Assembly: GCF_018812025.1 (NCBI RefSeq) | Contig: NC_063058.1 | Location: forward strand, 16,702,797-16,766,796 | From: Megalobrama amblycephala | Taxonomy: Eukaryota > Chordata > Actinopteri > Cypriniformes > Xenocyprididae | DNA length: 64,000 bases | Reading direction: 5' to 3' | In this document: positions 49,671-61,294 of the stretch, piece after piece | Layout of the letters: every line of letters begins with the position of its first letter | Numbering within the stretch: position 1 is the stretch's first letter | Made by a program: the position numbers and the translations under genes | The notes under the pieces: generated by a model | The model's database searches: none | Seen by the model: the letters and a program-made list of their open reading frames with translations, nothing else | What the model was told of the DNA's origin: nothing

Positions 49671-50075
49671 AGGTGCTAAAGAGGATGTTTTGTTTTATAC
49701 ATTTTTGCAATATTACTTGAAACTGTCTTTACTAACTGATAAAAGACTATTTATAAGGTGCACTGAAAGTAATAATATTAATATACATCATCTGTGCACG
49801 AGGTAGGGCCTTAAAAGCCGATTGGCCCTCTGGCTTGTCAATCACTGCCGTGACATTCCTTGTGAGAGACGTGCGCGGCTGCGCGCTCCAGTAACTTTCC
49901 ACACTCTACAGGCACCGCATGCAATGTTTTTGTCAGGAGACAGGAGTAACAACTGCAGATTATGAGTTACCTGCGGTGAGACCGACATAATGAATCCAAA
50001 AAACACGACACAGCGAATGCCGGTGGTAAACACTCGTGTTCCAATACTCGTGCACAAGTTTTGTGAGGCATTCCT
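49671..50075. mobile_element. TTAA-flanked MITE, 405 bp, with readable empty site
   Basis: It begins AGGTGCTAAAGAGGATG and ends GAGGCATTCCT, with TTAA on both sides (49667-49670, 50076-50079). Removing the element and one TTAA gives GAGAAATTAAATAGCTAATT, which matches the uninterrupted paralogous satellite unit GAGAAATGAAATAGCTAGTT near 49274. This confirms the exact boundaries. Confidence 0.88.
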
Positions 50076-50699
50076 TTAAATAGCTAATTTGAGGTATATA
50101 GTCACAACTTTGAAATATGCTAATGCTAATTTGAGATAAAGTCACAAATGCGAGATATGAACTCAAAGTTGTGAGATATAAAGTCACAATTACGAGAAAT
50201 AGCCACAAATGTATATACTTATATAAGACAATATACAAATTTTGTAATTTATGAAGTCTCAACTGAGAGATATGAAGTCGCAATTAAGGAAAAGTCATAA
50301 TTTTGGGATATGAATGGACAAATGAGATACAAAGTCATAATTGTGAGAAAGTCGCAATTGTGTGAAATGAAATCACAAACTTGAGATATGAAGTTGTAAT
50401 TGAGATATAAAAAGTTATAACTATGAAATATGAAAGTCCTCATATGAGATACGAAGTTGCAATTGTGAGATACAAAATCACTATTGCGTGAATTAAAGTC
50501 GCAAAAGTGAGAAATGTGATGGTCACAACTGCAGATATCCAGTTGCAATTATAATAAGTGAAGTCATAACTGTGAGACTGTGAGATATATGAAATTGCAA
50601 ATGCGAAAAATAAAGTTACAAATAAAGCCATAGTATCTTAAAATATGTTCTGCAGAGAATGAAATTAACTCGCAGTGAAGTAAAGCTTCATTTTTGGCC

Positions 50700-52130
50700 A
50701 CCATCACATCGTTATTGAATTGAACTGTTGTGGTAATTGTAACGAATTCAGGTTATGTGGCCAAAAAAAAAATACAATCTTTTGATGTTTGGCCACATTT
50801 TGTGTGCATATGCACATGCGACCCCTCCCTGACAGATGTTCGTTCATGTTAAAGATTGAAGTCGGGAGATAATTTCAGAAGCTTTCTGGAAAGTCAATTA
50901 TCTCTCTCTGCCCCTCCCGCCCACGAGCTATCTACCCCCGTAAGCTTCATTTATTACCTTTAGAGACTTTTGACAGAAATACCATTAAAAAAAAAGACAC
51001 TGACATTACTTAAAAGAAAGGGCATCACACAGTCGGCTGATGAAAATTAAGCGCCTCGTGTGCATTCGAAATGGAGCTAGACCACTGTGACAGGAAATGC
51101 GCATCAAATGCGTCGCTGCAGTGGCTAATAGCCGTAGCGGTACCGGTGAAAGCGAACGAGAGGCAGAACTCCATCAGCCGCCACACGTCTCCCTCCTTCT
51201 CCGCCGTCCCTCCCTCTCCTGCTAAGAGAGTGTGTGCCACTCAGGCGGGCGAGAGAGTCGGCCTCCAGCTGGGCCACATTTAGGAAATGCCAGTGAGCAT
51301 GGGCGGCTTGCTTGACTAAGCGCAGCCTCACAGAGCCACACGCACCACTGGGGATAGTGTGAGAAAGGGTGCAGAATGCCGCCCTCCCCCTTATACGGCG
51401 ACAATGTGCTTGCTGTCACACACACAGGTCCGCACAGGGAAACGCACAAATGCATGGATACAAACATCCACAGTGGCCTGTTACACTTTAAATCTCAGAC
51501 GTGCGCAAATCTGCCATGGCTACACCACCCACCTTGTGGCACAGATCTTCGCTTTGATGATTTGTTTACTCTTGTAGAAAATGGATCAATGGAGTGAATG
51601 TGGTTCAACTGTGTGTCTGCTATTTTCATTGTCTGATGGTTGACATCTCAATACAACTCTGAAAAGCTCTACATAACTTCGGCCGTGGCCTGTACACTCA
51701 TCACTTGAAGTCACTGGCAAGCACACGCTTGATCCGAGCGTTATGCTAGCTCGGGGCTAGCGGCTGGGCAAGATTTTAATTAGCTTAGCACAATGTAACC
51801 TCTGGAAGTGCCTCGCAGACACACAGCACAGGGCACAACCCTGACGGCAATTGCATGCATCTACACAACTCTGATGAAGTACACAATCACAGAAGAATAA
51901 TCTTGTCATTTGAAACGGTAAACAAGTAATCACTGTAAATTTTATGGTTCACAATAGCTTGAGTCTCTTTGCAACCCTTAGGAGAATGTTATTGCTAAAA
52001 AGTTGCTTTTTCATAGTGCATTTGTGGTGCACTTCAAATCGTAAATGTATATTTACTTAAATACATGACATTCAAGATCCAATAGAAAATAATTTTAGAA
52101 AGCAAAGTTTAAATAATTGCATTTAATATA
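50700..52130. promoter_or_regulatory. Unique block, candidate non-coding regulatory DNA
   Basis: From 50830 to 51890 the sequence is unique and GC-richer than average, with CpGs and several short frames that resemble no protein family. Homeobox-like TTTTAATTAGCTTAGC occurs near 51774. Possible conserved elements or an unrecognised non-coding transcript. Confidence 0.27.
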
Positions 52131-52139
52131 AACTTAAAT

Positions 52140-52964
52140 TTACTTACCTTCATGTCATCCAAGATGTTAATGTCTTTCTTTCTTCAGTCGAAAAGAAATT
52201 ATGATTTTGAGGAAAACATTCCAAGATTTTTCTCCATATAGTGGACTTCAATGGTTACAGATAGGTAGAAGGTCCAAATTGCAGTTTCAATGCAGCTTCA
52301 AATGGCTCTACACGATCCCAGCCGAGGAATAAGGGTCTTATCTAGCGAAACAATCTGTCATTTTCTAAAAAAAAATAAAAAATTCTATACTTTTTAACCA
52401 CAAATGCTCGACTTGCACTAGATCTGCGATGCGGCATGCATTACATAATCACGTTGGAATGGTCACCCGTGACGTAGGCAGAAGTACCGAGCAAGTGTTT
52501 TTATAAAGCAAACGTGCAAAAAGTCAAACGGCCTTTACAAAAAAAGGTAAAATAACGATATCGGACGATTTTGAAGTTGGAGGAGAAAATACCATGGTAC
52601 TTCCGCCTATATAATGCGCGACCTTTCCAACGTGATTCTGTAATGCGTGGCGCATCGCAGAGCAGTGCAAGATGAGCATTTGTGGTTAAAAAGTATATAT
52701 TTTAGAAAAACTTGTTTCGCTAGACAAGACCCATATTCCTCGACTGGGATCATGTAGAGGCATTTGAAGCTGCATTGAAACTGCAATTTGGACCTTCAAC
52801 CCATCGTTAGCTTTTGAAGTCCACTATATGGAAAAAAATCCTGGAATGTTTCCCTCAAAAACCTTAATTTCTTTTTAACTGAAGAAAGAAATACATAAAC
52901 ATCTTGGATGACATGGGGGTGATTAAATTATCAGGAAATTTTAATTCTGAAGTGAACTAATCCT
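52140..52964. mobile_element. Foldback MITE, TTAA on the right
   Basis: The right end is TGAAGTGAACTAATCCT then TTAA (52965-52968). The arms are long and inverted (CATGTCATCCAAGATG at about 52151 against CATCTTGGATGACATG at about 52900; CAAATTGCAGTTTCAATGCA is also mirrored). The left terminus has decayed. A different family from the 60001 type but with the same design. Confidence 0.75.
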
Positions 52965-52969
52965 TTAAA

Positions 52970-54640
52970 CTCTAAAACATTTTCATTTAATTTCAATTAC
53001 GTGTCCGAAAACAAAACTTTTAAGTCTCTCTGTAATAAGTATTCTTTTTAAAAGTATGCTTTTATCCTGTGGGTACTCAACTTTGTCTCAAATGTCTTCT
53101 AAAATTGCTTAAGATAAATAAAAATAGAAACTAAATATTCATTGTATATATGCATAGTACGGTATATAGACATTAAATTAAAGACTTGGTATAATTTGAT
53201 GAGAAATGTTTGAGTTCATGACTTGTTTTGACTGTAAACTTTGGTATCTCAGCAAATCTGAATGGGGTCTTTTTCTCAGGAGACAAATCTGAGAAGCATG
53301 ACTCTTCAGCAAATTTAGTCTCAGTATTGTCTGGGGGAATCATATTAAATTGATATCATTCATGTTTTTTCTTTTTTACAGGTGGTTATGCACACAAAAC
53401 ATTTCAACATTTTAAACGCCTACGCGTTACTTGTTGGTCAAACTGTAGTGCACGGTGCTAACAAGACCAAGGTCAGGTTTGATTCCTGCAGGGAATCCAA
53501 GAAGTGATAAAATGTGTACCTTAAATGCAATGCAAAAACGCTCCGGATAAGTGTATGCAAAATGCTTAAACGTAACATTTATAATGTTTCCTTAATGATA
53601 ACTGAGGACAGTACCAAACAAAAACACATCATAATTATTACATCCATGGCACAGCAAGCATTATTGAGATGATTATAATTTCATTATCGGAGCTTTGCTT
53701 TGTTTACAGACAATTTGTATTTACATGGCAATAAACTTACCAATTGGAAGACCGAACTAGTGTGTGTGCGCATTTTGAGGCAGTGTTAAATTGTCTGTCA
53801 CTAAGGCCTACATCTGTACTGAGGACGATGTTTCCGCCTGAAGCAGAATGAGTCGGTCTCCCAAGAGCCCAGAGCTCATGTACAAAGACAATCAGACAAT
53901 GTTTCTTTTTCATTTTTTAATCTCGCAGTGAATGAAGAGCAGATGGATAATCTCAGAGCTGCTGAGAGAATGCAAAGCTATTTAGAGCAAGAGAGAAGGA
54001 CATCAACTGCACGCGTGCCAAAAACCAGCTATTGGCAGAGCGGATGTTAACTAATCTAACAATAACAAACTTGGCAGGGGTTGCACCAGTAATGGTGCGT
54101 AATTATTTACTGAATCATGACTCGAGTTGATTTCAGAAACTAAACGTAATAAAGCCATAATTTAGAATATTTAACCGTTTTGCCATGTGAAAATGTTTTC
54201 CATTATCATATCTTGAAGTCAGTAAAATAAATAAATAAATCCACTACATTTAGTTCTAAAGAAAAAAAAAAAATCTGACGGTTATTTTTTGATGCCCATT
54301 TTAGCCTAATACTGCATTACATACCTTGGCATACTGTAACAGTTGCTAAGTAAACCAGAAGTGAATGCAGAGGACATTAAAGTTCTCTAAAATGTTCTCA
54401 AAAAATTTTTTTAAAAAAATTAAATAATAATCAATCGAAACAACAATCAATACAATTAATAAAAAATGTAGCAGGGTTTCTGTCAGAAATGAAAAACAAT
54501 GTAAAGTCTATTCAGTAAGTAATAAGAAAAATCATAATGTCTTTAGAAGAGATGTCAAAGGTGTCATCGAATACTACAAAAGGCATGTAGGTAAGTCTGA
54601 AGTGACCAGATATACCAGATATAATCACAGAAGTCCAGTG
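52970..54640 (+). other. Intergenic spacer, no gene seen
   Basis: AT-rich overall. A unique, more complex patch lies at 53720-54060 (GAGTCGGTCTCCCAAGAGCC). No transposon ends or exons recognised. Confidence 0.25.
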
Positions 54641-54789
54641 GTGAATTTGTCACTTGTTTTCTGAAAAAGTTATTAGATTGAAAACAAAATGGACAGCAAT
54701 TAAAATATTTGATCGATCCACTGTGTCAGTGTTTGATTGCAAAGACACGGAAATAAAAGAGCTGGACCAAAATGCAAGCAGTTGGTTTG

Positions 54790-55560
54790 AAGATCCTGGA
54801 GACCAATGAGGAGCCATGTGGGTGAAGCCAGGGTGCCGGAGGACTGAGGCGGAGCAGGTGCGACTGAGGACCAAGGAAGCCGAAGGGAAGGCAGAGCCCG
54901 ATGGAGCCAAATGGGTGGAGGGACGAGTCACAGACGAAGGAATTGAAATCCATGGTGAAGGCAGAACGATGACTGACCAAGGCAGAGTCGGAGGAATGAG
55001 GAAACCCGTTGGAGCCGCAAGGACGACCATTCCAGGTGGAGCCGAGGGAGCAAGGAGCCAAGGTGAGGTTGGAGGTTCTAGGTGGAGCTAGAGGGTTGAC
55101 ACTCCAAGCCTAAGGTGGATCCAGGATACTAGGTGTAGTTGGCTTAGGAGGAGCCGAAGGGTTGAATGGAGCCAGTGAATACAGGGGTGACAATACAGAC
55201 GTGGTGCAGGACGATGAAACAGTCATGGCGCTGGGTGAAGAAATAGGCAGTGTGCCAATTCTTTCACTCTACTCAATTACAAGGGGGCATCCCTGGCTTT
55301 TATCGCAGCCTCTGGAGTATGGCTCAACACCATTTCCCCGTAATCCACAAGGACACCCTTAGGGACGGATGATGTTGCTGGCTCGGGGACGATATTGGGC
55401 TCAGACACTGGCATTGGTGTCAGGCTCGAGCTCCGTGTCTGCGGTGGGCTCAGGCATTCTTTCTGCGATATGTAAGGCAGATGACTGGGCTCTGGTGAAG
55501 AAGGATCCTCCTCACTCATGCCAATGGTGTAGGGGATCCACGCTGTGATAAAACCCAGTC
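54790..55560 (-). pseudogene. Decayed internal fragment of an LTR-type retroelement (probable)
   Basis: On the minus strand this reads as Pro/Ser/Glu-rich low-complexity sequence in broken frames, including a piece with start MSEEDPSSPEPSHLP. It lies directly downstream, in that orientation, of an LTR-like segment. GC content is well above the flanks. No protease, reverse transcriptase or integrase motif is present. The long plus-strand frame (54816-55091) is the antisense of the same DNA. It could also be another kind of low-complexity repeat. Confidence 0.35.
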
Positions 55561-55998
55561 CACAAATTCTAGGAAATTCCCTCTAGGGCCAAGGGTTCAA
55601 ACCTGAACAATATGCATAGGCTGTCGTTGTCAGGATGAATGAGATGGACCAGTTCTACAAACCTCTGCCTATACGTACCTCAAGGGAATGATTCCCCTGG
55701 GTGAGCAGGAGGCTATGGGTTGGTTTTAATCCAAATTAACCCACAATAACACTTATTCAGGAAATAAGTGTTAGAAACAAAAACACCAAGAACAGAACAA
55801 CCACATAATAGACAAGATCAGAAAAAGAACCACTGAAAACCAGAACTATATATGCAAACTCAAACTAATCAGAAATGAGAAATAGGTAAACCTAATCAAT
55901 GAAAAACCATGGAAACAGACAAGGAAATCAAACAAGCATGCAATCTGGAAGAAACCAACACTAAAACAGAGACAAACCAAACATAACCCTGACACACT
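55560..55998 (-). mobile_element. Possible solo LTR-like segment next to the fragment
   Basis: Read on the minus strand, it begins TGTCAGGGTTATG near 55994 and contains a TATA-like GCATATATAGTTCTGG, then a T-rich zone. This is the layout of a fish LTR. The second LTR and a target duplication were not found. Confidence 0.35.
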
Positions 55999-56439
55999 GA
56001 ATGAAAAAATCTGAATTAATCAATTGATTAAATCAAATCATCACAGTGCAATATATTAAGCTTGATGTAAAAGATTCATAGAGATGCATCGTTTTATTTT
56101 AAATATATTTACATTTCTAGCCACACATTTGGACACAGCTAAATTTAAATTTAGTTAAAATTTTACTACAGTACATTGAACTGAATTTCTAATAAACATA
56201 ATTATGAGATTATTGCATTAATTTATTTGTTGGATACAGTCAAGACGATTAAGAGAGCCCAAAATCCCCCTTTTTTAATGACAAGATACAAATTTTCATG
56301 CTAGGTTAAATGAATGTTAAATAATAGTTTATTAAACATATCCAATAGGTGACTTTTTTTTTATTTGTATCTCTAATATGCATGCACACACAGATCTTTA
56401 TGTAAAATTCTTTCGAAAAGCTTTCAATGGAGCAACTGG

Positions 56440-56676
56440 TTGAAATGAGGACAGCAAAACAGGTCCTTTGACCTGTCCATGTCAGAGTTTAATGAACTAT
56501 TGAGGTCTTACATGACCCTGAACTAGTAACTGAGTTCCGAGGACAGACTAAGGGATTAGTGGCTCCCCAAGGGCTATAAGCCTGTCACCCACCCTGGGGT
56601 AAGAGCAGGGAGTTGTCACGGCAACCCCAACTGCCATTTTCCCAGCCTGGTTACGGGGGAGACGCAAATGACGCTA
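56440..56676. promoter_or_regulatory. Candidate conserved non-coding element
   Basis: Unique and GC-balanced (GGTCCTTTGACCTGTCCATG; GCTATAAGCCTGTCACCC), ending exactly at a younger TA-flanked MITE. Function inferred from appearance only. Confidence 0.3.
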
Positions 56677-56953
56677 CACTCTTAGGAAAAAAGGTTCTGT
56701 GGAGTTCATAATAGAACCTTAGGGTTCTGAGCTGAATTTGAAAGAGCCCTTTATGCCAAAAAGGTTCTTCATGTCTTAAATGATTGCATAATATTTTCAT
56801 GTTTATTGAGTTATTTAAATCTTTTTCTAGTGATATGTATGTTTATGAGCTGTTTAATTAAACAAAAATTTATTCAAATTTAACCCCTACAAGGTTCTAT
56901 ATATGAAGCACCTTAAGGTTCTATATACGGTAGAACCTTTTCTTCTAAGAGTG
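56677..56953. mobile_element. TA-flanked MITE, 277 bp
   Basis: Terminal repeats CACTCTTAGGAAAAAAGGTT and, inverted, AACCTTTTCTTCTAAGAGTG, with TA outside both ends. The GGTTCTATATA and AAGGTTCT motifs recur inside. This is the form of a Tc1/mariner-type non-autonomous element. Confidence 0.85.
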
Positions 56954-57279
56954 TAGGATGAGTTTCTGTAAAATCATGTTGATTGGAATCAACAAAAAGT
57001 AGTGATACATAGAAATTTTGGCAAACAAAAATATTCAGCTGAGACAGCAAAAAAATTCCATTTAACAAGTTTAATTAGTAGATCCCTGATGGCACATTTT
57101 ACAACTGGTTTAACTAATCACCCGAGAACATGAAACTCAGTTTCAGCTAAATGAAAACTTTTGCATTTTTTGTGTTTCTGTAAAAATATCAATACAGTGC
57201 AACATTAACAAAAAAATAAAAATTTGTGTTTAGATTCAAAAAAAGAGTCAAAATGAGTGAGCTTAGAAGAGGAAAAGAC

Positions 57280-57780
57280 ATGGAAAGGGATAGAGAGAGG
57301 GAAAAGGGGGGAGAGGACGAGAGCGTCGCCCCCTCAGCAGTGCAGCTGCCCAGCAGGCAGTGGGAAAACAACAGCGGGGTCCTGCACAGCTGTGCCCGGA
57401 GTGGGGCCTGTCACTAGCGCTTAGGCTGACAACCACTCGCCGCTCGTTGGGGCCCCCTCACAGGTCAGTGGGTGACAGGAGGGGCCGTCATGCTTGACTG
57501 AACAGCCCCCTCCCCAACACGCACACACACAGTCGCACACGGCCATCGGCATACTGGGAAAAGGTGTTCGCCACCTCATCTGATTGGCTTGTAGCAACAA
57601 CTCCATTTGCAGCGCTCCCCAGGTTCCAAATCCATGTTTCTAATTAAGTGTTACCATCACACGAAGTCTAATGAAGATGTGCCCTTTTCAAACGAGGCCA
57701 TGTAGTGTTAGGGAGGTGATCATGGTACACATTAATGAACCTCTAATGTGTTTTAGGCACGTGTCAGTCTTAGTTCAAAC
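57280..57780. promoter_or_regulatory. GC-rich unique island, candidate regulatory DNA
   Basis: The most GC-rich stretch of the downstream half (GGGGCCCCCTCACAGGTCAG), continuing into homeobox-word-rich sequence (GTACACATTAATGAACC). Short frames on both strands, none recognised. Confidence 0.3.
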
Positions 57781-57799
57781 TAGCTCAGCTATAATGTAA

Positions 57800-59090
57800 T
57801 TATGCATGATCTGAGTTATCCATCCAAAAGAGCTGACAAAACTTCATTTTTTGCAACAATTTGCTATCTAATCTGATCTAATATGTGCTAGCAGACTGCG
57901 ATCTTCTCCAATGAATATCTCTAAGGCATTTTTTCTTAATAAAATATTTCACAAAATGTAATTGTTTGAGCATTTGATATTTAAACAATTATATCTCAAC
58001 ACATCTATTGAGAAAGCTCAACATTATTATATATTAAAAAAACACACTGTAACATTAAGTCATTAGAGGAATATTTTCAGTTATACAAGATAAGTTGACA
58101 GCAGTTGTCGGATAATTTCCACATGTTTTTACGTGATAATTTCCACAGCAAAAATCTGGGTTACAGTTAGGTATTTAAAATGGAAGTGAATGAGGCCAAT
58201 ATGTAAATGTTAAAATAATTACCGTTAGTGTAGTCACAAGATATTAACAATGTGTTTTATATCCAATTTTACAACTTTGTTGCAGTGTTATTTTAGTATT
58301 TATTCATATTTTGAATTATCTTTTCAAGTTTTAATAATTTCGTTATGTTCTTTTGTCATTTTTATTCGTTTTTTTAAAGGATGAAATCACTGTGTTCTAC
58401 CGACAGTGATGTGTAAAAACCAGTTTTTTTTTCAAGAAAATTAATCTGCACTCTTTTTTCTTATTTTTTAATTTTCCATTTGCGCATTCTAGAAAAAACT
58501 GGCCTGATTTTTGGAAGGGCATACAATACTGGTACAACTGGGTGATCATTTATCATGGATTCCTTCTCAGTTATCCATTTATTCTTAACAGCTCTATTCA
58601 ATAATGTATCTAATTCTCCTTTTTACTTTTTAATTTAGTGTGGGATTAAACAATAATTTATCCTTTAACATTTCTTTCACCTTTGTTACATACTTCTGTT
58701 TGTCCTGTATCACTATGCAGAATATTCCTTTAAATGAAAGTTAAAATATCATGCTCCAACTCAAGGTGAGCAAGCAAGGTCACATGGCAAATATTTATAC
58801 GATTATGGGTGTATTGTTTCTCTGTTTAGCATCAACGGTGCCAAGTGGGGCATAAACTCACAAATAAGCAAATCAAATACAATGCACTGGGCTTCAAATG
58901 CAGAAGGGGACACTGCTAACGCTGAAACTATGGTGACAGGAAGATGAGTCTGGAAGGTTACACACCTATTAAACATGGTGGAAGTATTGTTCTGTGCCTT
59001 TAACACATCTGGGCCCATCAGCAGTGAAGGCTACTTGTTGAAGGGGCTTGCCGTGATTGAACATAATGTCTTTATGAAATATGAGGTGGC
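57800..59090 (+). other. AT-rich spacer, no gene seen
   Basis: No transposon ends or exons recognised. Confidence 0.25.
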
Positions 59091-59262
59091 AAATGCAACA
59101 TTGTTAAATTGCATTACAGGGGCTGAAATGAATCAACAACACGCACCACATGATACACTGTCCTACGTATGTTATGTCCTATATTTGATTGTATCGTATT
59201 ACTGTATTGAAGAACAGTCCTCTCCGTGGTCGAATGACAATAAAGCATGACTTGACTTGACA
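59090..59262 (+). mobile_element. 3' end of a LINE-like retroelement (probable)
   Basis: The segment ends GAATGACAATAAAGCATGAC followed by TTGACTTGAC, a short tandem tail of the kind that closes several fish non-LTR retrotransposons. Only about 170 bp can be assigned, and there is no reverse transcriptase sequence. Confidence 0.45.
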
Positions 59263-59714
59263 TTTGAATACTATTATAATAATGTCCCTTTATGTGAATC
59301 TGCTATTAGTAGAATGCTCACACATTTGGATGCAGATTTCAGTTAAGATGTAAGGGGTAGCAGACCATATCAGGTTCCTCACATAATTTCTATGAATACG
59401 AAATCAGAGTGAAACAATAACACTAGCTTATGAAGCAGTAAAAATGCTTTGAATATGTAAAGTTACAGTTCAGTGATTACTCAAGCCCTTTAAACCTTAA
59501 AGTAACTGTGGGGAATTTAACTAATGTTTATTGTTTTATAGGTTTTAAATTGCTATAGCATTAGCAACTCTGCTAATGTTAAATTGTTCATGTTTTTTGG
59601 TAAAAATTACATTTTTTATAAATGACATTTAAATGTAGCTAATTTTTAGTCATATCATAGGATATTCATACATTTTATTCAGACTTAAATGGCATTTAAT
59701 TTTACTTGACCTAG

Positions 59715-60910
59715 AAACCTAGCTAACAGGAAACATTCTTAGAACTTCCCTATTGTTCTAGCAAAGTTCTCTCAAGTTATGAACAAACGTTCTTCCAGTA
59801 ATGTTAACAGAACATTTATTCAAAGTCATCTCTTTAATAATATTCTCCAAACTTTAGCACTAATACATTATCTATACATTGTTCATGGAATGTGTTTTTT
59901 TTCTTAAACGTTTTAGTTTATTTTTAATGTTCTTCTTGTTCCAGAGAACATTCAAAAGTAACAATCCCATTATGTTTGCAAAATTGGAATATTCCTTTAA
60001 AGGGTTAGTTCATCCAAAAATGAAAATTCTGTCATTAATTACTCACCCTCATGTCGTTCCACACTGTAAGACCTTCGTTCATCTTCAGAGCACAAATTAA
60101 GATATTTTTGATGAAATCTGATGGCTCAGTGAGGCCTCCATTGACAGCAGGACAATTAACACTTTCAGATGCCCCAAAAGGTACTAAAGTTATATTTAAA
60201 ACAGTTCATGTGACTACAGTGGTTCACCCTTAATGCTATGAAGTATTGAGAATACTTTTTGTGTGCCAAAAAAACTCCCAAAATAATGATTTTGTTCAAC
60301 AATAGCTAGTGATGGGCAATTTCAAAACACTGCTTCATGAAGCTTTACGAATCTTTTGTTTCGAATCAGTGGTTCGGAGCGTGTATCAAACTGCCAAAGT
60401 CACGCCCCCCAGTGGTGAACCACTGAAATTTCGAAACACTTATGACGCAATGAAGCCTCATTTACTGAAATCATGTGATGTTGGCAGTTTGATACACGCT
60501 TCGAACTACTGGTTCGAAACAAGTGTTTTGAAATCGCCTATCACTAGATATTGTTGAATAAAGTCGTCATACAAAAAGTATTGTCTTCGCTTCATAACAT
60601 TAAGGTTGAACCACTGTAGTCACATGAACTATTTTAAATGTGCCTTCAGTAGCTTTCTGGACATCTGAATGTGTTGATTATCTTGCTGTCAATGGAGGCC
60701 TCACTGAGCCATCAGATATTATCAAAAATATCTTAATTTGTGTTCTGAAGATGAACAAAGGTCTTAAGGGTGTGGAACAACATGAGGGTGAGTAATTAAT
60801 GACATAATTTTCATTTTTGGGTGAACTAACCTTTAACGTTTGCACAACCAAGAAAAAAGGTTTTATAACATTTAGAAAAAAAGGACGTTTTGAACGTTCA
60901 GAGAATATAC
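59715..60910. mobile_element. Older element interrupted by a TTAA MITE (probable)
   Basis: GAACATTC/GTTCT-rich sequence at 59730-59996 continues, after the insertion, as GTTTGCACAACC to TTTTGAACGTTCAGAG (60837-60905). The two parts share a word style typical of one AACGTTC-rich cyprinid MITE family. Ends not defined. Confidence 0.3.
60001..60832. mobile_element. TTAA foldback MITE, complete copy, 832 bp
   Basis: Both ends are present: AGGGTTAGTTCATCC on the left and GGGTGAACTAACCT on the right, with TTAA on both sides (59997-60000, 60833-60836). The body is a long palindrome centred near 60420. It serves as the reference for the truncated copies at 25019, 39224 and 43354. Confidence 0.9.
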
Positions 60911-61009
60911 AGAAATGAAAGCTCTAGCATAAGTTCTGCCGGGAAGACTCTAATGTTACGTCATTCATTAGATCAGATCTAATCAATCATTATCGAACAC
61001 TCAGGTATA

Positions 61010-61250
61010 AAGCATCGGTACTTACACTTATCTGAGTTCGCAGATGCTGACGCCAATCTCCACCTCCATCCTCCCCACCACCACCAGGATGGTCCCTGTC
61101 CATAACCCTATGGGGGGTCGGCTACGCCCCTGCCTTTATTTCGGGCAGGATATGCTGAGCCTACAACCCTTCGGATGTGTGCTACGGACGGGGCCTACGC
61201 CAAAGAACTTTATCTTATTGTATAGCTTTCGTCAATAAATTTCATTGTTA
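61010..61250 (+). other. GC-rich insert-like segment
   Basis: Abruptly GC-rich (CTCCACCTCCATCCTCCCCA, GGTCGGCTACGCCCC), ending at GTCAATAAATTTCATTG, which contains AATAAA. It could be the 3' end of a retroelement or a processed fragment. No match recognised. Confidence 0.25.
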
Positions 61251-61294
61251 TGTTATTTTGCCTCCCGAGTCTTAGAAATAACGTTCTGTTTGAT

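Larger units (their letters stand above)
47650..50640 (+). repeat. AT-rich satellite with higher-order repeats
   Basis: About 3 kb of diverged ~20-bp monomers of the type AATTGTGAGATATGAAGTYG. The same ordered series of variants recurs: the block starting near 48310 matches the one near 49160 and partly those near 49555 and 50445, giving a higher-order unit of about 350-400 bp. Two unrelated segments interrupt it (48598-49090 and 49671-50075). Confidence 0.85.

Noticed and set aside
49842..50057. 71-codon frame on the minus strand
   Set aside because: It lies wholly inside the TTAA-flanked MITE 49671-50075 and has no transposase or other domain.
54816..55091. 91-codon Gly/Arg/Glu-rich open frame
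   Set aside because: It is antisense to retroelement-like sequence whose minus-strand frames are also open; low complexity explains it.
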